DNA of 64,000 nt from Phoronis australis (taxonomy: Eukaryota > Phoronida > Phoronidae), in assembly GCA_002633005.1 (NCBI GenBank), contig NMRA01000079.1, positions 1,021,182 to 1,085,181 of the forward strand, given 5' to 3'. Below are positions 12,201 through 24,707 of the stretch, piece by piece (position 1 is the stretch's first letter; each line of letters starts with the position of its first letter). The position numbers and the translations under genes were made by a program. A model generated the notes under the pieces. That model was given only the letters and a program-made list of their open reading frames with translations, was not told the DNA's origin and ran no database searches.

Positions 12201-15200
12201 TACTCCTTGTGATCGTAGGGCACGGAAGCATTGTCAAAGGGTGTGTACTTTTGACAATCATCCTCCACTAAATTTGTTCACAAGATCACTTTACTCCATT
12301 CCCAGCGACCCGTGGATATACTCTTGCTTGGAATATCAAGAAGGTTCCATGCCAGTGCCGAAGGCTTCTCTTGGCCTTATTTCAGCGGAGGACTTTGAGG
12401 CAATCAAACAAAACTGTAATGATGACATGGTTGCTACTCACTGGGTATACAAAGGCAAGTTCTCCAGGACAATTAGCTACACACTTCTCGCCAGACGCTT
12501 CTCGCCATGGGTAAGTCGGCTAGGGACACAGAGCATTGTTTGAGAATACATATATTTCGTGTTCACTAGTCAAAAATGCCCTTGTACCTCTTGGCCCCAT
12601 TCATGTTTCAGTGTTAAAGAGTTCCAAGTATTAATTAAAGGTGTATTTGCATGAACCTAACTATGCTAATAAATAGCAGGAACTAAACGTCAATCTATTT
12701 TAACTTCATATGCACTAAACGAGGTGCAGATGTATTCGTAGACACAATGTAAATGTAAAAACAAAAAATAGGAAATAGGTGGCCTTTGCACGAATGGCGT
12801 ATCTTAGGCGCTCGCATAGCCAAGGTCATGCACTGTTATTCCTCACAACCACGTCACGATAATTACTGGATTCGGTTGAGTGATTTACGGAGGATCATTT
12901 TCGACCCAAAATTCGTCCAAAAAAACATTTGGCAGTTTTCAACCTACTTCATATTCACATAATCGCTTGTTTCTAACTAATGTGACCAACTATGAAACAA
13001 TTACAGCAATAAGGAATTAGCGTGCATGTTCCACTTTAAATTCTAACCGTGTCAGTCTGTCAAACTCATTGCATTATTACGTGCAGAGCTACCTAAGATA
13101 GAACTGAGGGACCCACATGGATTATATGTGTGCTTGTATGCTACATCTAATTTCCCAACATCAACCTAAATCAACGCTTCCACTTACCAAGCTATCGCGT
13201 AGTCTAGTACACGTTAATCTTTAAGACCGGCCTCTTTCGTCAGTGGATAAGGGAATGTTCATGCACAGTGAGGGTATTTGACATCGCCACTGCCCGGGTG
13301 AGATTGTGGATTATGAAAACTAAATATGTCTTTGGAAATCGAACTCGGTTTTTCATCGGCAACAGACGAATTTAGAATGGTTTGCCAAAATCTTAGCTGC
13401 CTGAGTAGCACAATAACGGGTTGAATTGTATACATCACTGCACAATAGTGCTTAACTGGGTGGTCTTGATTTCCTGAAAAGAATAGTGTTGTTTCAGCGA
13501 GTGAGCACGTCACGCACGCTTGGCAGCCTTCATAAAGACAACTCGTAAAAATTTAGACGGGATGGGCCTTAAAATCTTTGCTACCAGGATACATGTTCAA
13601 GCAACCTGGGGCTTATGTAGAAATTTGTAGTTACTGGGATTAAAATTTGTTACAACTAAATGTGGTTCTCGACTTTTTTTAGCTGAGGTTTTCCGAGAGA
13701 TCGTTATCCGACATTCAGATCAATTTCAAGTCGCCTTGATGACTTTTGGCTTAGGTAAAACTGGCTGTATTGAAACAAGTCATAGTACGTCTTTTGTATG
13801 TATCGCTACATATATTTCACGCGCTTTGATTAGCAACGCCTGGACAATATCTGCAAGTGGACGCCGTGCAGACGACAAGTTGGCAGATTCAACCAACAAT
13901 TCTATTCTGCAACTCCAAGAAACACAGTGGGTTATCTGTGCGGAAAAAACAAGGTAATTACCTGTTTTCAAAACGGTGTCATATCCCGTTGCGCTGTTGC
14001 TTTGAAAATGTGATTCCGTTTTTTTTGCCTGCTCTGGGGTATCTAAAAGAACACTAGTGGGTGAAATCGTTACCAAAACACGTATTTTGTTTAGATAGCG
14101 TCCCCTAAATCTTAGCTTTTTGCATGGATTGGTGCGTTAACGTAGGTCAAGTGAACCTTTGTCCTAAAATTCTCCTAATTTTCGTTCGTATAGCCGCAAG
14201 TGGTCACAAATAGAAATTCAAATATAAGCAAGCAGTTGGCTCTACAAAGGATGGTGAATACCATAATGCACAATTTCTTGTGCTTACTACGCGCATATTT
14301 TCATATCCTCCCATTGTTAGTGTTTTCCACACAAAGTCTTCGGTCTTTTTATTTTTGCTCATTTTTATGGCATTCAGGACAATGGTGCGACCATTACATA
14401 ATATGTAGGCAGCGTTTTACATGTACACATTTTAGTACCATACTACGGATTGATCTAAAGCTCCGTCTGCGATCCCCTCGACCCCCACACCCTTTGACCC
14501 TCTCAATCCAATTTACTGTGCACAATCTCGACTCTATCTGAAAATACAAAAAGCGCTGACTTGCAGGAACAACGAGTCGGGCCGTGAGTTCGACTGACTT
14601 TCCCCTTTTTGCAATAAAGAGAGTAGATTTGGCAAGTTTGAAAGCCAAAAACGGAAAAATAAACTCGACCTAATCAAACTAAAGACCTACCAACGTTACA
14701 AATGTCGTCCCTGGCAGAGTTCAATCGTCTCGTCTGCTCTTCAGTGAATGATAGATTTAACCTTTTACGTAGAGTGCGAAGAACCGACAAAAACGTAATT
14801 TCATTAGTAAATACAATTTAGAAAACAAACTGTTGACTTAAAAGCATCTCTACTTTACATGGAGTATATTATAGACGAGTATACAACAGAAAGCAAATAA
14901 TAAAAATGTAAAATAATATACATTCACGATAACGTATCTCTCACTAAGTTTAGTAGAACTGGGCCATTGGTAACCAATTAAGAATCTATTTCCGTCGCAG
15001 CGGCAGCACAACCACAATTCGTTATTTCAGAACACGTTCTCACACCAATTTCTGTTTGTAAGCACCCACCTGAGTCAGAGTAGACTCTCGTGTAGTTATG
15101 TCTTTTGGGAAAGTAATTCAGTGTCGTATTAATGATTATAAAATGTGCAGGAAGCGAAAAGATACATCTCTTGCCACAGGTCGTTGGTCAAGGAGGTGTG

Positions 15201-18054
15201 GGTCGTGGGTTATGGGTCATGGGGTTGTGGATCGAGAGGCGTGTGGGGGTTGCGAGGGCTTTAGAACAATCCGTATCATATATTCACCGCCTTTTCTTCT
15301 TCCTGCAACGAAGTCCGCTCCCAGTCGCGGATTTAAGGGGGCATGCCCCCCTAAAATTCTAACAGATACCATTTGGCAGTTCGGGATGCGAATCGATGAC
15401 TAGCATATGCGCGCGCACAGGGGAGCTCGGGGGACGAATGCACAATGCATAGGCCTTCAACTAATCATGTTCACCGTTTTGTTTTAGTAAAAATGTTCGC
15501 AAACCCAAAAATTCGATACCCCAGCATCCCTAGGTTTAGGTTGGACGCGCGCGAGTGGTGAAATTCTGGTTATTCCTGTGCCCTGACTCCCCAACACAAA
15601 ATCCTGGATCCGCCCCTGCCTCCGAGACGCTCCATTAGTTGTCATCAAGAGGGACTGGCATAACTTAGATTATTCATGTATGTGAGAAAAAGTTTTGGGA
15701 CAGTACACAGTAGATACACTGTTGGACCCACCCCCATTTGTCTCATTGTTTTGTCACCCCGCTGCTATCCACAGCATGTCTCGCCGGAAAATATCACCGT
15801 TTTTGAGTAGTATGAACTGACCGTCAGCAGTTCACCCTCGTGTCAGAATATCTCTTCCCAAAAATGCGAATCAAAGCACCAATAGTATGATGTCCTTTAG
15901 GTTATGTATGACCTCTGGACATAATTATAGTTCATTATGCATTAATGGAGAGCTTTAAACGCAATTTCTAATAACGTTTTTTAGAACGGGGAATCTAGAA
16001 TAGAATGTAAAATTTCCATATGAACCCGATCAGGCATATCTTAGGAATGATGATTCAAATTTAGACACATACATGTATGTGTGTACATTTTACTAGGGTC
16101 TAACACGACCGTAGATGTATATTCCTTACCAACCGACATTAAAATTGGTACGCAATCTGACAAGATCTGACAATTCTTGATGGAACGTTTGAGAATACTT
16201 CATAAGTGACCTCGGACTTAACACATTTTTTGTCACTTGTAATGGTACTTGCGTAATCAGAAACGCAGTCAGCACATTTATAATGCTACAGGGTACTGAC
16301 TAAGCACGTTATTTTGTTTTATGGAGCTCGTTCCAGTTCGGTTACCCAGATAGATATACATGTATTGCTAACACGCTCGTGTTCTTCGATTTTGGATTAG
16401 ACCTCCACTTAATTCGCCCAATTCGATTTTCACTAAATTCACTTTGAACATCTATCTTCAGTATCTATCAACAGCTATCTTCACAATTTCAGATTTGCGA
16501 AAATTCAAACCGTTGTGTATCGGCTGGAAACTCAGGCTGTGGTCAAAGAGAGACGTTAACAGAACCCGAGGGAGCCTTGTCTTCGTTTAGATTCAATGGC
16601 AAAGATTTCTACCTTCCGAACATGTTTTGTTCTTGGAGAATCAGGCTTAATAAGAAACAGCAAGTGTCTGTAAGTGACGTCAAATGTACTATAGTTCCGC
16701 AGGGTGTATCACGGCTCATGTATTTTTTCTCCACCTGCCACGAACTCCCAGAGCAATATGATACATGTGCACGTAAACTCGTTCTTAATCCGACAGCATA
16801 CGTTGTAGGCGAGTGAAAGTGACAGTTGGTAATAACACTGACCGTCAACTTCAATTGCAGTAGTAATGACCACATTAGGCTGTTTTTCGTCATTTGTTTT
16901 TGGTTGTTATAATTTAGTTAGGACATTGTGAAAATTGAGAATTCTTTTCATTCACCATTTGAGGAAGAGACATCATGATCGAGGACACGCATACGCCCGT
17001 TGTGGCTTAGGTGGATTATACTATGGACACACTGTCTCTAAATAAGACCAACTGGGTGTTCCTTTCATCAGCATACAGAACAACTTGTCTATACCCCGAG
17101 GGAATAGTAGCTACATGCACGAAGAGAATTTAAGTTCACGAATATATTATTTTTTGAACGTACACGTACATGTAACTCCTCAAATTTGAGTTTTCCTTAG
17201 GTTTTGCTATGCCTATATGCTGCTTCCTGAGTCCTGTTGTGCAATCATAACCTTAGCTGAGGGTAATTTGGCACTCATGATGGTGTTTGTTTGAAAAACA
17301 TTTCAACTAAAGGATCGGTTTCATGAAAGTGGCCTAACGCAGAAACTTGGTCTTAATCAATACCTTGAAATGATGGATAGTAACTAGCAGTTACGTGTGT
17401 AAATTTAAGGAGTTTCCACTTTTGATCAAGTGTGGTTTAAAGTTTTTTAAGAAACAGTTGTGTATACATGTAGGAGCATAAGACTAAACTTTGTCGTAAC
17501 TTTTGTGAAACTTTTCATGAAACACACCCCAGCAGCAATGCACAGAACAAAATTTTAAAGGTAACGTTCAAACGATACTATAAGTGACCAACGTGTGGAC
17601 AAAGGTATTCTTTTTTCTTTAAAATTAGCTGGAAATCCAGGTAATGGATGTCCTCGGCTACGATGATGATAACTGCATGGTGAAAACCGGCTACGTCATA
17701 ATTGGTGACCGGGTGTCTGTTTTCGACGGACCGAGCTCCAAGTCAAAGCACGTGATGACGTTCTGCAATGGAAAACGGGCGATGATTATTTCTTCTACAT
17801 ATATGCTTTATGTAGAATTTGTAACAGACAGTAGCCTAACGTCAGTAGGTACCGGGTTTAAGGCAACGTACACATCCGTTGTGCTTGAAAATGACGGAGA
17901 GCCGTACGTGGTGATATTAGGCCTACCAGAAGAAGACGGTGAGACTCGTGTGGCAAAGTTCCTCTCCAACGGATGCATGAAACCAGTGATATCAATCGAC
18001 ACTATTGTCTCTGCATTGCATATGTTAGTTATGGGAATGCGTGGTCTACTGTAG
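216..18054 (+). CDS. Gene A: ADAMTS-like pseudoprotease with CUB domain, 5'-partial
   Basis: Eight exons are seen: 216-308, 737-873, 1426-1584, 10758-10868, 12306-12510, 13834-13953, 16493-16669 and 17629-18054 (TAG stop). They correspond to exons 3-10 of the downstream paralogues; signal and first catalytic exons lie left of the window. The joined frame is open for 475 codons, with AG/GT borders and the same intron phases as B-D. Domain order is metzincin fold, ADAMTS-like cysteine-rich region (exons 12306-12510 and 13834-13953), CUB (last two exons). The zinc motif is destroyed: HDVGRTLGLPG where B has HEVGHIFGFQH. The Met-turn Met remains (GIM). Two catalytic-domain Cys are missing: FLQW replaces FCDW, and the second Cys of CxxxC is gone. 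The last exon runs past the CUB to a hydrophobic C-terminus. Intron 1585-10757 is very long and contains an assembly duplication. I infer a secreted or surface-held non-catalytic protein, not a dead gene, because eight exons are intact. Confidence 0.85.
2660..3125. repeat. Foldback/MITE-like repeat with TGAACGG(N)AACTTCG blocks
   Basis: The block TGAACGGTTAACTTCGG at 2694-2710 recurs in variant form at 2794 (TGAACGGTCCTTGAACTTCGG) and 3066 (TGAACGGTTCAGTTAACTTC). Between them lie many further GTTAAC and ACTTCGRT fragments in both orientations. This looks like a decayed non-autonomous element. Ends and target-site duplication are unclear. Confidence 0.35.
6722..7820. mobile_element. Non-autonomous DNA transposon, 21-bp terminal inverted repeats
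   Basis: The left end 6722-6742 reads ATTCGTCCTAATAAGCGCCC plus A. The reverse complement of 7800-7820 differs at only two of 21 positions (TC to CT). A subterminal copy, AATAAGCGCCCA, lies near 6783. The 1.1-kb interior has no intact transposase frame. Superfamily is not assigned and no convincing target-site duplication was seen. Confidence 0.55.
7211..7233. repeat. Perfect hairpin GGCCCACAT / ATGTGGGCC
   Basis: Nine-base arms with a 5-base loop (ATAAC). It is followed at about 7236-7275 by a second, looser foldback (CAATGAG ... CTCATTG) that repeats GGGCCTGCT. It lies inside the inverted-repeat element and is probably part of it. Confidence 0.6.
9690..10189. repeat. Left copy of a 500-bp direct repeat ending at an N
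   Basis: From TAGCATTACTGAAC to AATATAAAC this block is nearly identical to 10191-10696. I see two substitutions plus a 6-base ATGTAC insertion in the right copy. The left copy ends exactly at the single N at 10190. This is most simply an unmerged overlap of two contigs or haplotypes within the gene A intron. Confidence 0.85.
10191..10696. repeat. Right copy of the 500-bp direct repeat starting after an N
   Basis: It starts immediately after the N at 10190 and ends where the sequence continues as TCTGGGAATG. It is a near-copy of 9690-10189, and the following exon of gene A (10758-10868) is unique. Probable assembly artefact. Confidence 0.85.
15322..15618. mobile_element. Short hAT-like non-autonomous element (CAG ... 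CTG ends)
   Basis: The left end reads CAGTCGCGGATTTAAGGGGG. The right end, reverse-complemented, reads CAGGGGCGGATCCAGGAT. They share CAG(K)(S)GCGGAT, a terminus style common in animal hAT-type MITEs. The left subterminal region has the 14-base perfect palindrome GGGGGCATGCCCCC at 15337-15350. About 300 bp, non-coding, in a gene A intron. The 8-bp target duplication expected for hAT is not evident. Confidence 0.45.
17884..18051 (+). other. C-terminal extension of gene A after the CUB domain
   Basis: The CUB in B and C ends at YKAF or YKSV and stops. In A the same exon continues for 50-60 residues after the equivalent ATYTS: an acidic stretch with EEDGE, then FLSNG, a short spacer, and a final run TIVSALHMLVMGMRGLL. 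The small-residue cluster, spacer and terminal hydrophobic run resemble a GPI-attachment signal, but the His and Arg in the tail make it a weak one. The extension is directly visible; membrane anchoring is only inference. Confidence 0.45.
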
Positions 18055-18868
18055 CATACATTTATTATTTACAAGAAAGATTGCAATGTGTCAAGTTGTC
18101 AGACTTCCTTAACACTTTCCAGGCAATTATAAAGTTTCATAAGCGTCAACCGTGTACTATTCGCGTCTTAGGCGGAATCTTTGCACTCGAAACCTAACCC
18201 GAAGTTATCTTTGACATTTTCCGCTCTAGTTTAGTGCAGTTTCAACATAAGCGATCATTGAGCTTGTTTGTTGACTGTCCAATACCAGTTAAACTGAGTT
18301 TTAAGAATCAGCCGGAACTAAAAATGGAGTTTTTGCTCGAAAACTATAAATTTTACGTGGAATCTGGGCGTAGTAAACTCAAGTTTGTGGCTTGAAGTTT
18401 GAAGTCATCTAGCACGACGCTGGACTAGATATTTTTTCTGTGTAAACAGTCAGGTAATCGACCAAGGAGCAATAAGCATTCAGGTTGACCTCGTACCAGA
18501 AGATAACGGGAATTGTCAAAACAATTTTGAGTTCGGGTTTGAGTTAAGAGCTTAAACTGCGTGACCTGATCTGGGCAGGTTGCTTATCATTTTGGTTGTT
18601 GAAGGGATAATAATTTGTAAAAACGCACATGCGATTGCAGTGCACAAAAAGTCGTATACCAAAGTCTCGTTTTCCCATGCACCGATTTCGGGTCACCGCC
18701 AACACGCTGTCGTCGTTCAGAAGTAGTCGTGGTAGCAGATGGCGTCTGCCAAATCAAGATTTTCGCCTCAAAAGAGGGATCCGACGTTTCCTGGGGTGGT
18801 CATCCCTCGAATTACCAGTTAGTTAATGGAGCAGGCATCGGCGTGTAATTTCAGTTGTCGTACCGCGA

Positions 18869-19220
18869 ATTTCCGTAGATAAGCCAATGGGTGTGTTTTC
18901 GGAAAATGAAAAATTCCAAGCGTTTTAGCAACACCAAATAAACACCAGGGTGTCTATCCAGAAAAAGAGGCGTGTAAACGCAAAAATATGGTTTTGCTGA
19001 CTTTGACATTTTTTACTTAATTTTATGTTATTAAATGCATAGCTCGCCAACACCTTGTTCGCTTTTAAAATGATAGGTGCTTCACAACATTGAATTTGTG
19101 ACAAAAAGTTGAGGCTTAATGGAACTAGACTCCAAATAAACGCCCATGGGCGTGTAATCGGCATAATTTTCCAAATAAATGCCCATGGGCGTTTTATGGG
19201 TTGGGCTTATCTATGGAAAA
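18869..19220. mobile_element. MITE-like element, about 350 bp, 17-bp inverted ends
   Basis: The left end ATTTCCGTAGATAAGCC (18869-18885) matches the reverse complement of 19204-19220 (TTTTCCATAGATAAGCC) at 15 of 17 positions. Inside are two copies of the 12-base palindrome CGCCCATGGGCG or a close variant after AATAAA-type runs (about 19135-19195). No coding capacity. Confidence 0.55.
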
Positions 19221-19271
19221 TCCTGGTAGGGTCGCCAAAATTGCCAAAACATGCTACTATTCGACACTCAA

Positions 19272-19273
<2 letters not shown>

Positions 19274-19352
<79 letters not shown>
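19274..19352. repeat. (AT)n microsatellite with central TATACAC-A-GTGTATA inverted repeat
   Basis: Two alternating AT tracts flank a TATACAC / GTGTATA inverted repeat with a one-base spacer. The whole stretch can fold on itself almost completely. Confidence 0.9.
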
Positions 19353-19353
<1 letters not shown>

Positions 19354-22300
19354 TCAAACTTATGATGCTACAAATTCACTGATATTTAGTAAATCCCACG
19401 TCAACTCAACTGCTTCATTCAGCCTATTTTAGGACATTTAGCGAAGCCGATATCAACTCAACAACTTCATTTTTTAATTTTATCGTTCATTGCAAACACA
19501 TTACTACTTCGTGAAATCAATCGTGTTTAAAGGCGAAGGCAACCTTTTTCCATCTCATTTTGAGCTAAAATAAGGTTGGTTGGTTATCCTAGACATATTT
19601 TCCACTTAATTACAGCTTTTCGTAATTTTATTAATTACTCGTCTGCTACTCCGGAAATGACGTTTTAGGAGGCAAGCGTTTCCCGCCACTTGGTTTTGCG
19701 TTGACTTTACCGTGCGAATCTGTTCTATTCTACTTTTGTTTTGTGCTNTCTCCCTCGTGTAACGACTACACCCCTAAGTTGTCTAAATCTGAATTACAGT
19801 AGGTTTCTCCCACGGAAAGTGGATTCCGCTGTAAAACGATTTTGAAACAGTGATGATGGTGGTCTCATTTACGTTTGCATGTAGCAGCGTTATACCTTCC
19901 GAGCAACAAGACGAACCGATATTATGAATAAGAATCGTCAAAATGACGTGACCTTATTCGTTTCAAACTCTAGAAAATCGATGATTTGTTCAACCTACTC
20001 CACATCTCGTTGTTTTACCGCGTAAGAATATCAGTTTTGCTACTTAGTCACTGCGCTTCTGTATCCCTGCGCGGGCGTATGTGTACTCAACGCTCGCGCA
20101 TGTTTAAAAGCACGTCACACCCACGTAGGAGATGACTGGTCCCACTGGAGAGCCACCGCGTGGTGTTGAATCCATCAAGCGCTAAAAGAAATTGAGGTAA
20201 GGTACTTCACGCAGATAAGAGTGATCGATTTGAATACAATTGGCAACGTAAAAGATGCCTTTTCCGCCAAAATGCACGTTGGTGTGAAAGGACAATTCCC
20301 TCATTTAATGTGTAGGCTACGAAAACGATACGTACATGTCATATTTAGTAACGCTTTAAAAGGCAATGTCCAGTTCTCACTGGGTTTTGCATGACGGTGC
20401 ATAGGTGAAGAGTCGTTGTCTTCCTCTCACAATGTTGAAAGCTGTAAGAACAAAATGAAACTGTGAGTCTTTAAACAAAAAGAGCACTACTATACACATG
20501 TATGACTATAAAAATTGATTCCGTCCCATATTTGAGACTCTTCCATTTCCACCGACAGAGGAAGCGATGCTCCGAATATAGGTGGAAAAATATATTGACA
20601 TTTTGAGTCCAACACCTACTGACTTCACCAGTAGGGTATAAATACAATGTTCTTGATCCAAATCGCATTTTGAAAAACTGTGATCAAGAAGTGCTGCCAT
20701 CCAGCTAGAATTTCAATTAGGGTTTGTCTGAGGACTTTCTAGAATCACAGAAAATTCTTTAATAGCTTCGCAGAAATTTAACAATGCTATGAAGGGCAGC
20801 CATTTCGAAGAAACGTTTATCCACAATCAAACTTTTTATCATTCTCAGCTTGTTCATAAATAAAATAAAACGCGACGATACGCTGGTCCTTTTAATGATG
20901 CCTACATCGGAACTGCTGCAAACCTGCCTTTCCCATTTTTAGACGGGAAATTGGCATCTGCTAGAGTTCAAAAGTACGTTGCCTGCTTAGTGATAAGGAA
21001 ACGTTGTGTTGTCCTTTTAAAACCGAAATACATATAATGTCTTCACTTGTGGTGATCATCAGTTCTGTCCGTCTGCCCAATTTCCTTTGCACGACCCTTT
21101 GTCGTGTCAGCACGCTATCTCCTCGTCTAGAGATCAGCTCTTCCCCGTTCCACTGACAGGATTACGAGCCACCGACTGACCATTGTTTCCCGTAAGGCTA
21201 CGTGTGTACATGTACATACGGATCAGTATAACAGCCTCCTTCGGAGTGGAGACGGACTGGTGTGCAAACGAGTGAAGATGTCGCGCCTCAAAATCACCTA
21301 ATAATTACTTGTGTCAGCTCTTCATATCACTGAGTAGCAGTACTTTTTATTTAAGAATAGCGAAATATTTTAACAGTGATAAAATGACTTATGAATATGG
21401 AGCACTGTGGGAAGACCCAGCAGGATCAGAGTTTGGTTATGTTATTTCCAGAAACTTTGCGTGCATGTTGATGTACATGCACAACGACCTTTGTCTCTTC
21501 GGTAAGATAATCTTAGGAAACTTTTCAAACATTTATTGAGAATTTACTATTTGGCAATACAATACATTGTATCGTCGTGGCAAAGACATGAAACAATTAA
21601 CATGAGTCCCACACCAGCACCCAAAATGATCACACAGTCATCTGTTTACAAAAAAAGTTCCAAATTTAACCCATTTTTTGTTAAAGTTTGAAATATTTGA
21701 GTTTTTATTGGCTATATACTTCCCAGAATTTTAGTACTCACTGACGATATTTAAAATGATGTTAACACAGAAAATTTTAGCCTTTACTAGAATTTAACAT
21801 GAATTGTTTTTCCAAAAGTAATAACGTGTCAGGTAGAAATTATAGTTTGTTAGCTTTACCAAAGATTACTTTTTGAAAGAGATAAAGCCAACATGGCGAC
21901 CAGCACACTTATCAATAAACTGCCACAACGGGACACCACAGTAGTCAAACTGTCCAAAATCGCCAACAATATTTTTCCCTCTAGGAACGCATTTACTATT
22001 TTCTTAAGAGTGCATTGGCTGAATAAGAGCTGAACGCCAAGGCAGACTAAACTATAAACATGGCCACGTTTCATGTCTTTTTCCCACGTAAGAAGATAAG
22101 GTCAATTTTCACAATGATTTAAAGAGTTGTTTGGCCAACAGAGAAGGGAGGCCAAAAAACAGACTCAAAAATGAGAAAAATGACTACTAGGTCGCGTACA
22201 CTACAGTTGTACGTCAAATTCATCTGAAACCAAACACGATATCCTCATCTCTCATAGAAATATATGTGCCACATTGAATAAAAATCCCTCCCGGAACTCA

Positions 22301-23323
22301 AAAGATCTACACAAAAAGGAAAAAAATAAAGTTGCCTCTAGTGAGCACATCGCCTGTAAATACGTCTGAATGTCTTCGTCACATGATGTCATACAGTTTT
22401 TAAAAGTACACTTGTCAAATTTAACAACGATCCTGCTTAGGGCTTGGAAGACATTATGTGCAAATTTTCTTGAAAGTATACATATACATGTATTAAGGGG
22501 TTTTGGAGATACAACAGCGGACGCCAGACTGACAGACGGAAAGAAATGACGGTATCATACGTCCACAAATTTTATACGTGGATGAGTAAATATTTATTTT
22601 CTCTAAGGTTTTATTTTACTTACTGTTCTGCCACTGTTCGCAAATTTCTTTAGCAATGGCCAGATTTTTTATACTCGCATGTGCAATTTAATCCAGTATA
22701 CACTATCCCAAACTCAACGGTTTCAATTAGCAAACATATTACAGCACCAAAAGTTTTAATAATCCAGTGCCAAGTTACTCGAAACCGTAAGGGACGCAAT
22801 GACTGCATCAAACATCTAATCCACTGTTTCGGCCACTGTCTAATTTGATTTCCGTACACTGTACACTAAGCGCAGCGCATTGATTCAGCAGTAACAGAGC
22901 AGGCATACCTAATAAAATACAATCAAATCTAGTCCGTAATCCGTGGCAAATCCGTGTGTTATTATCTGAAACAGAGGAGGAATTTAATAGCTGGATTATT
23001 GGTTTTGTAATTAAGCGTGCCATTATTAGCAATAAGGTTTCTCGAGATTGTTTAATGTGTGTTCTCAGTTAGGTTGTGTTGGACATTGCCAACAGGGCTT
23101 TAGAGTTAGCCAAATATGTATAATTCAGCTCAGAAAAAGTATAAATTTTCTACAATGGACATTTGTTTTGTTTTGTTTTGATTCCAATCTATCATCAATT
23201 AGTTCACGTGACCATGCTATTTAGTACAATTTAGAAAAAAAAAGAAAGGCACGTTCATAGAAAGGCAAAAACAACAGCAGCATAAAAAACAATTTTGCAG
23301 CTTTCAGAGCTACATACGTGAGT

Positions 23324-23348
23324 ACGTGCGTGCGTGCGTGCGTGCGTG
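23324..23348. repeat. (CGTG)n tetranucleotide microsatellite
   Basis: Five to six CGTG units in the A-B spacer, followed by looser GCGTG copies to about 23390. Confidence 0.8.
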
Positions 23349-24692
23349 GATGCGTGATTGTTTGTGTACCACTGCGTGCGTGTGTTTATATAATCGCTAG
23401 ATATCCAAAGGTAAAAACTGCTTCAATCAGGATTGCCGTACAATGCGAAATATTAACATTAACAAGTAAGGAATAGACATTTTGAGACAGCATTTATTTA
23501 ATGCTCATACATATACATATACATATGACATTCAATTACACGACTAGCACATGCAATCATAGATATATGTACTTTAATACATAAACATACATATAAATGA
23601 AACTGATACTCTACTAAAATATATAAATGAGTACGTAAGAGTTCCATGTGAATACGACCAGCCAGTATTCAACTTGATGTTCGAAATCGGCCAGCACTGG
23701 AAAGTTTAGGGTCCTAGATAAGCCTCGAAACAAATGTACCTAGCGAATGGAACACTGAAAGTTGGAACATGGTCAAAGAAAAGTCAAGAAATATCAATAA
23801 TGTAGAAGCTAAAAGTGTTGATATAAACATCAAGGCAGCATCAGATGTAGGCGGCGCAATTGAATAGTTTGATGAGTACCGCTTGTACATTTCAAAACGA
23901 GGGGGTTGTGGGAAATGATTCGTAGAGTGAACCTTTATTAATATTCATATTTAATGATACTAGCATTGATGATTTAATTATCACGCGCAATGCCAGGTTA
24001 AAATCTAGACTATGACAACCATGAGAATATGGTCTCCTAAGCCGTTTTCCTGCTCTCTCTTGGGACACCACATTACCCATTTACCTAAACTACTCATGTG
24101 CATTTACATGTACAGTGGTCTACACAGCGGCCTTAATAGATGCATGTACATTCTCAAATAGATTCTCTGATTCTTCAAAGAAAACTATCCAGACGTTGAC
24201 GTGACTACAAGACTCTTCTCGGTCTCGGACAAACATCTTGACAGAATTATTTGCCAGTTTAATCACTTTCTGTCGCAGTTAAATAGTGTTTTTGTCGAAA
24301 TTTTGTCGGACTTTAATGTGACTGTAATGCGCTAGTAACCTTTAAATTTACTTACAATAAGTTGTCATTATATGAATAGCATGCATGGAACAATACTTGT
24401 CAACAATTCGTTGATAAATTAGCCAGAATGGAAAGTTAAGTATTTCTAATCGAAAACAATATTTACTTGCAGTTTTGTGCGCCGAAATTTTTGTCGACTA
24501 TCAAAGTCCGCATTTGCTCTTCAGACAACTGTAATGCACTCATCACTTGAAGGGAAATGAACAACGCAAACTGCAGTCGAACAGGGTGCACATTTAATAT
24601 GTTCACACAATTAAAACATTCACATTGAGTTAATGATAGTGAAGACCTTTTGATAAAATGACCATTGTTTAATCTGAGTTTACATTTTCCAG

Positions 24693-24707
24693 GATAATCT
24701 CAGCATA
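24693..24707 (+). promoter_or_regulatory. 5' UTR portion of the first coding exon of gene B
   Basis: A good 3' splice site (acattttccag) ends at 24692, 15 bases before the ATG at 24708. C and D have an acceptor at the matching place, so each gene probably has an upstream non-coding exon. Confidence 0.5.

Larger units (their letters stand above)
18055..24692. other. Intergenic spacer between genes A and B
   Basis: No supported gene. It contains a short inverted-repeat element (18869-19220), an AT dinucleotide foldback (19274-19352), a single N at 19748 without flanking duplication, a CGTG microsatellite (23324-23348) and AT-rich DNA at 23500-23640. The promoter and 5' non-coding exon of gene B should lie in its right part, but I cannot place them. 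Confidence 0.6.

Noticed and set aside
19748-19748. Third single N considered as another contig overlap
   Set aside because: The flanking sequences are not similar to each other, so it looks like an uncertain base or a plain join.
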